NCBI GenBank assembly: GCA_965260935.1
Contig: OZ253374.1
Location: 2,418,001 to 2,482,000 of the forward strand
Length of the DNA: 64,000 nucleotides
Reading direction: 5' to 3'
DNA from: JBBROS01 sp965260935
Lineage (GTDB): Bacteria; Pseudomonadota; Alphaproteobacteria; Acetobacterales; Acetobacteraceae
Under the pieces are notes generated by a model. It was not told the DNA's origin. It was given only the letters and a program-made list of their open reading frames with translations, and made no database searches. The number at the start of each line of letters is the position of its first letter. The first letter of the stretch is position 1. A program made the position numbers and the translations under genes. Below, piece after piece: positions 60,655 to 64,000 of this stretch.

Positions 60655-62271
60655 CTACGCCGGCTGCAGATAGCCGGGCAGGCGGGCCAGTTCTTCGGGC
60701 GTGTCGATGTCGCGCAGCACGGCATCGTCGTCGAGCGGGACGACCGCAACGTGCTCGGCATGATGGTCCAGCAAAGCCCGCGCGCCCCGGTCGCCGGTGA
60801 GCGCCATCATCTCGGCGAAGAAGCGGCGGTCCCACAGGACGGGGTTGCCCAGCTTGCCATTGAAAGAGGGCGCCGCGATCAGGCGTCCCTCGTCCGGGTC
60901 GTAGGCCTCGATCAGCCGTGCCGTGACTTGGGCAGTCACCAGCGGCATGTCGCCCAAGCAAACGACGACGGCGCGGGTATGCGCAGGAAGGGCGGCGACA
61001 CCGGCGCGCAGGCTGGCGGCAAGCCCGGTGTCCCAATCCGGCGCGACAACGCGCTCGGCCGGGCGTGCGCCGAGTGCGGCTTCCATTTCGGGCGCGCGAT
61101 GGCCGAGCACGACGACGACCGGGCGAAGCGGCGTTGCGAGCAGGTTGTCCACCACGCGCGCCAGCATCGGCTTGCCGGCCCGGTCGGTGACAAGGAGCTT
61201 GTGCCGCGGCCCCATGCGGCTGCTCCGCCCGGCGGCCAGAACAAGGGCGGCGATGTCAGGCGCGGGCGGCGGGGCCTTGGCGCGGGGCAGGGGACGGGCG
61301 CCGACGTCCTTCAGCAAGCCGCCGACGCCCATGCCGGCGAGGGCCGCGCCATCGACTTCGAGACCCGCGAACAAGCGGCTGAGCACCCAGTCGATGCCGT
61401 TGAGCTTGGGCGAGCGCGCGCAGCCGGGCAGGACCAAGGCGGGGGCGGCGCCGATGCGGCCGAGGCAGATCAGGTTGCCTGGGTCGACCGGCATGCCGAA
61501 GTGAAGGATCTCGCCGCCAGCCTCGACGATGCCGGAGGGGCCGACGTCGCGCCGGTCCACGACGGCGCTGGCGCCGGCGACCAGGAGGATGTCGGCGTCC
61601 CGCTGCCGCAGTTGCTGTAAGCTATCAGCGACTGCAGCGGTGGCGTGGTCGCACTCGACCGGTTCGAGCAGCGTGCCGCCGAGGGCTTCCACGCGGTTGC
61701 GGGTGGCGTCCGCGGTGCCTGCCAGGATCGAGGGCTTCAGGCCGGGCAGCTTGGTCATGACGAGGCCGACCCGGCGGGGCGCATAGGGATGCAGCCGCAG
61801 AGCGGCCAGCCGTGCCGCGGCAAGCGCGTTGTCGAGCTTCGCGCCGGGAACGGCGAAGGGGATGACCTTGATCGTGGCGACCATCTCGCCCGTGGCGACG
61901 CTGGCCCAGTTCGGCAGGGTGGCGAGGGTCAGGCTCTCGTCGACTTGGTTCAGCGCGTCCACGCCGTGCGGCTCCATCCGTAGCAAGCCCGCGGCACTGG
62001 CCAGGAGGTTGACCCGCCCGGTGCCGGCGCGAGACCGGGCGAGGCCCGGCGACAGCAGGGCGTCAGCCAGGCGGGAGGCGGCTTCGTCCTCGTCGACGTC
62101 GCCGGGTTCGAGGCGGGCGGCGATGATGGGGTCGCGCCCAGCTTGGCGGAGGGCTTCGATGGCGGCGGCATTGAGACGTGCGCCCTTTTTGAGCACCAAG
62201 CCCGGGAGCCGTTGCGTGTGGGCCAGGACGCATCCCTCGGCCTCATTGAGGGTGGTTGGCCCAAAGATCAT
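60655..62271 (-). CDS. MoeA-like domain fused to MocA-type nucleotidyltransferase
   Basis: A 538-residue fusion. Residues ~1-330 resemble the molybdopterin-binding MoeA/CinA-type part (TLNEAEGCVLAHTQRLPGLVLKKGARL, ILLVAGASAVVDRRDVGPSGIVEAGG); ~340-535 is a nucleotidyltransferase (LVLAAGRSSRMGPRHKLLV, DMPLVTAQVTARLIEAY, GNPVLWDRRFF) like MocA, which adds CMP to molybdenum cofactor. Members of this fusion lie with xdhC and cox genes. The likely job is making the cytosine-dinucleotide form of Moco used by CO-dehydrogenase/xanthine-oxidase-type hydroxylases. ATG overlaps the xdhC stop. Confidence 0.88.
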   Translation of the reverse strand: MIFGPTTLNEAEGCVLAHTQRLPGLVLKKGARLNAAAIEALRQAGRDPIIAARLEPGDVDEDEAASRLADALLSPGLARSRAGTGRVNLLASAAGLLRMEPHGVDALNQVDESLTLATLPNWASVATGEMVATIKVIPFAVPGAKLDNALAAARLAALRLHPYAPRRVGLVMTKLPGLKPSILAGTADATRNRVEALGGTLLEPVECDHATAAVADSLQQLRQRDADILLVAGASAVVDRRDVGPSGIVEAGGEILHFGMPVDPGNLICLGRIGAAPALVLPGCARSPKLNGIDWVLSRLFAGLEVDGAALAGMGVGGLLKDVGARPLPRAKAPPPAPDIAALVLAAGRSSRMGPRHKLLVTDRAGKPMLARVVDNLLATPLRPVVVVLGHRAPEMEAALGARPAERVVAPDWDTGLAASLRAGVAALPAHTRAVVVCLGDMPLVTAQVTARLIEAYDPDEGRLIAAPSFNGKLGNPVLWDRRFFAEMMALTGDRGARALLDHHAEHVAVVPLDDDAVLRDIDTPEELARLPGYLQPA

Positions 62272-62945
62272 TTCGCGGCGTCGCGGCGGACGGCGACGAG
62301 CTGGGCAAGCACGCTGAGGGCGATCTCGCCGGCCGTGACGGCGCCGATGGAAAGGCCGACCGGGCCATGGATGCGGGCCAAGGCGTCGTCCGTATGGCCG
62401 AGCGCACGCAAGCGTTCAAGCCGGGCGGCGTGGGTTTTACGGGAGCCAAGGGCGCCGATGTAGAAGGCCGGGGAATGAAGCGCGCGGTCGAGCGCCGGGT
62501 CGTCGAGCTTGGGGTCGTGGGTTAGGGTGACGATGGCGGTGCGGGCGTCGGGGCGCAGGGCGTCGAGGGTTTCGTCGGGCCAATCGGTGCTGACCGCGAC
62601 GCCGGGGAAGCGCTCGTCGGTGGCGAAGGCGCGCCGCGGGTCGGTGACGGTGACGGCGTAGCCCAGGCCGGCCGCCATGGGGACGAGGGCTTGAGCGATA
62701 TGCACGGCGCCGACGACGACGAGCCGCATGGGCGGGTTGTAGGCGTGCAGGAACCAGGTGGCCCCGTCCGCCTCGATTGTCGTGTTGCGGTCGCTCGCCA
62801 GGGCTTTCCCGGCCGCTTCGGCGAGGCCCGGCATTTCATCGTCCGGCAGCAGGCGTTGCTCGCCGGAGCCGAGATGGGTGGCGAGCACGACGGGGCGGTG
62901 CCCGGCGCGGGCGGCTTGCAGGCGTTGGAGGATGTCCGGCGTCAC
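62268..62945 (-). CDS. XdhC-like Rossmann-domain protein (C-terminal half of XdhC)
   Basis: A 225-residue protein matching the C-terminal, Rossmann part of XdhC, a Moco-binding protein that delivers the sulfurated cofactor to xanthine dehydrogenase-type enzymes. Visible: RLVVVGAVHIAQALVPMAAGLGY, TDPRRAFATDERFPG, TLTHDPKLDDPAL, FYIGALGSRKTHAARLERLRALG and the family-typical GPVGLSIGAVTAGEIALSVLAQLV. GTG start at 62945 shares four bases with the stop of the preceding half (GTGA). So XdhC is encoded as two coupled genes here. Confidence 0.9.
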   Translation of the reverse strand: MTPDILQRLQAARAGHRPVVLATHLGSGEQRLLPDDEMPGLAEAAGKALASDRNTTIEADGATWFLHAYNPPMRLVVVGAVHIAQALVPMAAGLGYAVTVTDPRRAFATDERFPGVAVSTDWPDETLDALRPDARTAIVTLTHDPKLDDPALDRALHSPAFYIGALGSRKTHAARLERLRALGHTDDALARIHGPVGLSIGAVTAGEIALSVLAQLVAVRRDAAK

Positions 62946-63255
62946 GCCAGCGCTTCCACGAACACCTTGAGCTTGCCGCCGCACGCCAGGCCGACTTCCC
63001 AGGCGCGTTCATCCGTGACGCCGAAATCAAGCAGTTGCGGGCGACCGGTCCGCATCGTTTCCCGCGCGGCTTCCGCCACCGCCCCTTCGATGCAGCCGCC
63101 GCTGACCGAGCCGGCCATGCGCCCGCTGCCGGTGACCGCCATCTGGCTGCCGGCCGGGCGGGGCGAGCTGCCCCAGGTCTCGGTCACGGTGGCGATGGCG
63201 ACTTGCTCGCCTCCGTTGAGCCAGGCGGCGGCGGTTTGCAAGACGTCCTCGTCTG

Positions 63256-63259
<4 letters not shown>
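62942..63259 (-). CDS. XdhC/CoxI N-terminal-domain protein
   Basis: A 105-residue protein equal to the XdhC_CoxI domain alone: VAIATVTETWGSSPRPAGSQMAVT, GRMAGSVSGGCIEGAVAEAARE and VGLACGGKLKVFVEAL. Conserved Cys residues in SGGCIEG and LACGGKL, thought to contact molybdenum cofactor, are present. Short size is real: ATG at 63259 overlaps the coxE stop (ATGA) and the stop overlaps the next GTG. Part of a four-gene maturation operon. Confidence 0.9.

Positions 63260-64000
<741 letters not shown>

Overview
The window is GC-rich DNA, strongly G/C at third codon positions, from an alphaproteobacterium, most likely a Rhodospirillales/Acetobacteraceae-type organism. Evidence is the lptC-lptA-lptB-rpoN-hpf block, DUF1150 and DUF2336 proteins, a TimA-Smr neighbourhood, an E1-beta with a linker of the lipoylated type, and xylan-binding-module repeats. 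This placement is inference from gene content, not from a marker RNA. No phage, CRISPR array, rRNA or replication origin was seen.

Layout. 1-6.5 kb: the end of a pyruvate dehydrogenase operon (pdhB, pdhC, lpdA) followed by lipA, a COQ10-type START protein and a threonine aldolase. 6.5-8 kb: a small EF-hand protein ending in a perfect hairpin into whose foot an IS630-family element (6897-7945) has inserted; its transposase carries one frame change that looks programmed and a second that looks inactivating. 8-16.6 kb: an MFS carrier, an ABC exporter, msrB, a glycogen-debranching-type enzyme, and a DUF2336 protein coupled to a diguanylate cyclase. 16.6-29.3 kb is core: dapD-dapE, truA-fmt-def, Hsp20 with DUF1150, and the LPS transport/sigma-54 block hpf, rpoN, lptB, lptA, lptC, kdsD, then a SPOR-containing lytic transglycosylase.

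29.6-42.3 kb is mixed: a two-gene polysaccharide-type ABC exporter, TimA, an orphan DNA methyltransferase, Smr and XRE proteins, a LuxR-type regulator coupled to a protease-like protein lacking its catalytic residues, creA, a YjbQ protein, xthA, an amino-acid-type binding protein, a flavin reductase, an NDH-2-like enzyme and an SDR. 42.3-48.5 kb: a large sensor kinase, a vanadium haloperoxidase-like protein and a flavin monooxygenase, all on the minus strand. 48.5-56 kb: an M3 peptidase, then the selenocysteine locus selA - tRNA-Sec - selD, where selD is fused to an FAD oxidoreductase; a pentulose kinase converges on it with a 79-base antisense overlap. 56-60.6 kb: cbpM-cbpA, a PhzF protein and a glycosidase with two xylan-binding-type repeats behind an AT-rich leader. 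60.6-64 kb: a molybdenum-hydroxylase maturation operon (coxE, split xdhC, a MoeA/MocA fusion) that runs off the window.

Genes are packed tightly, and many junctions are 4-base start/stop overlaps (ATGA, GTGA and, notably, TTGA), so translational coupling is a recurring theme. The most unusual items are the selA/tRNA-Sec/selD-fusion locus, the IS inserted at the base of a hairpin, a diverged sequence repeated at 7.95 and 39.95 kb, the pseudo-protease/LuxR pair, and the orphan methyltransferase.
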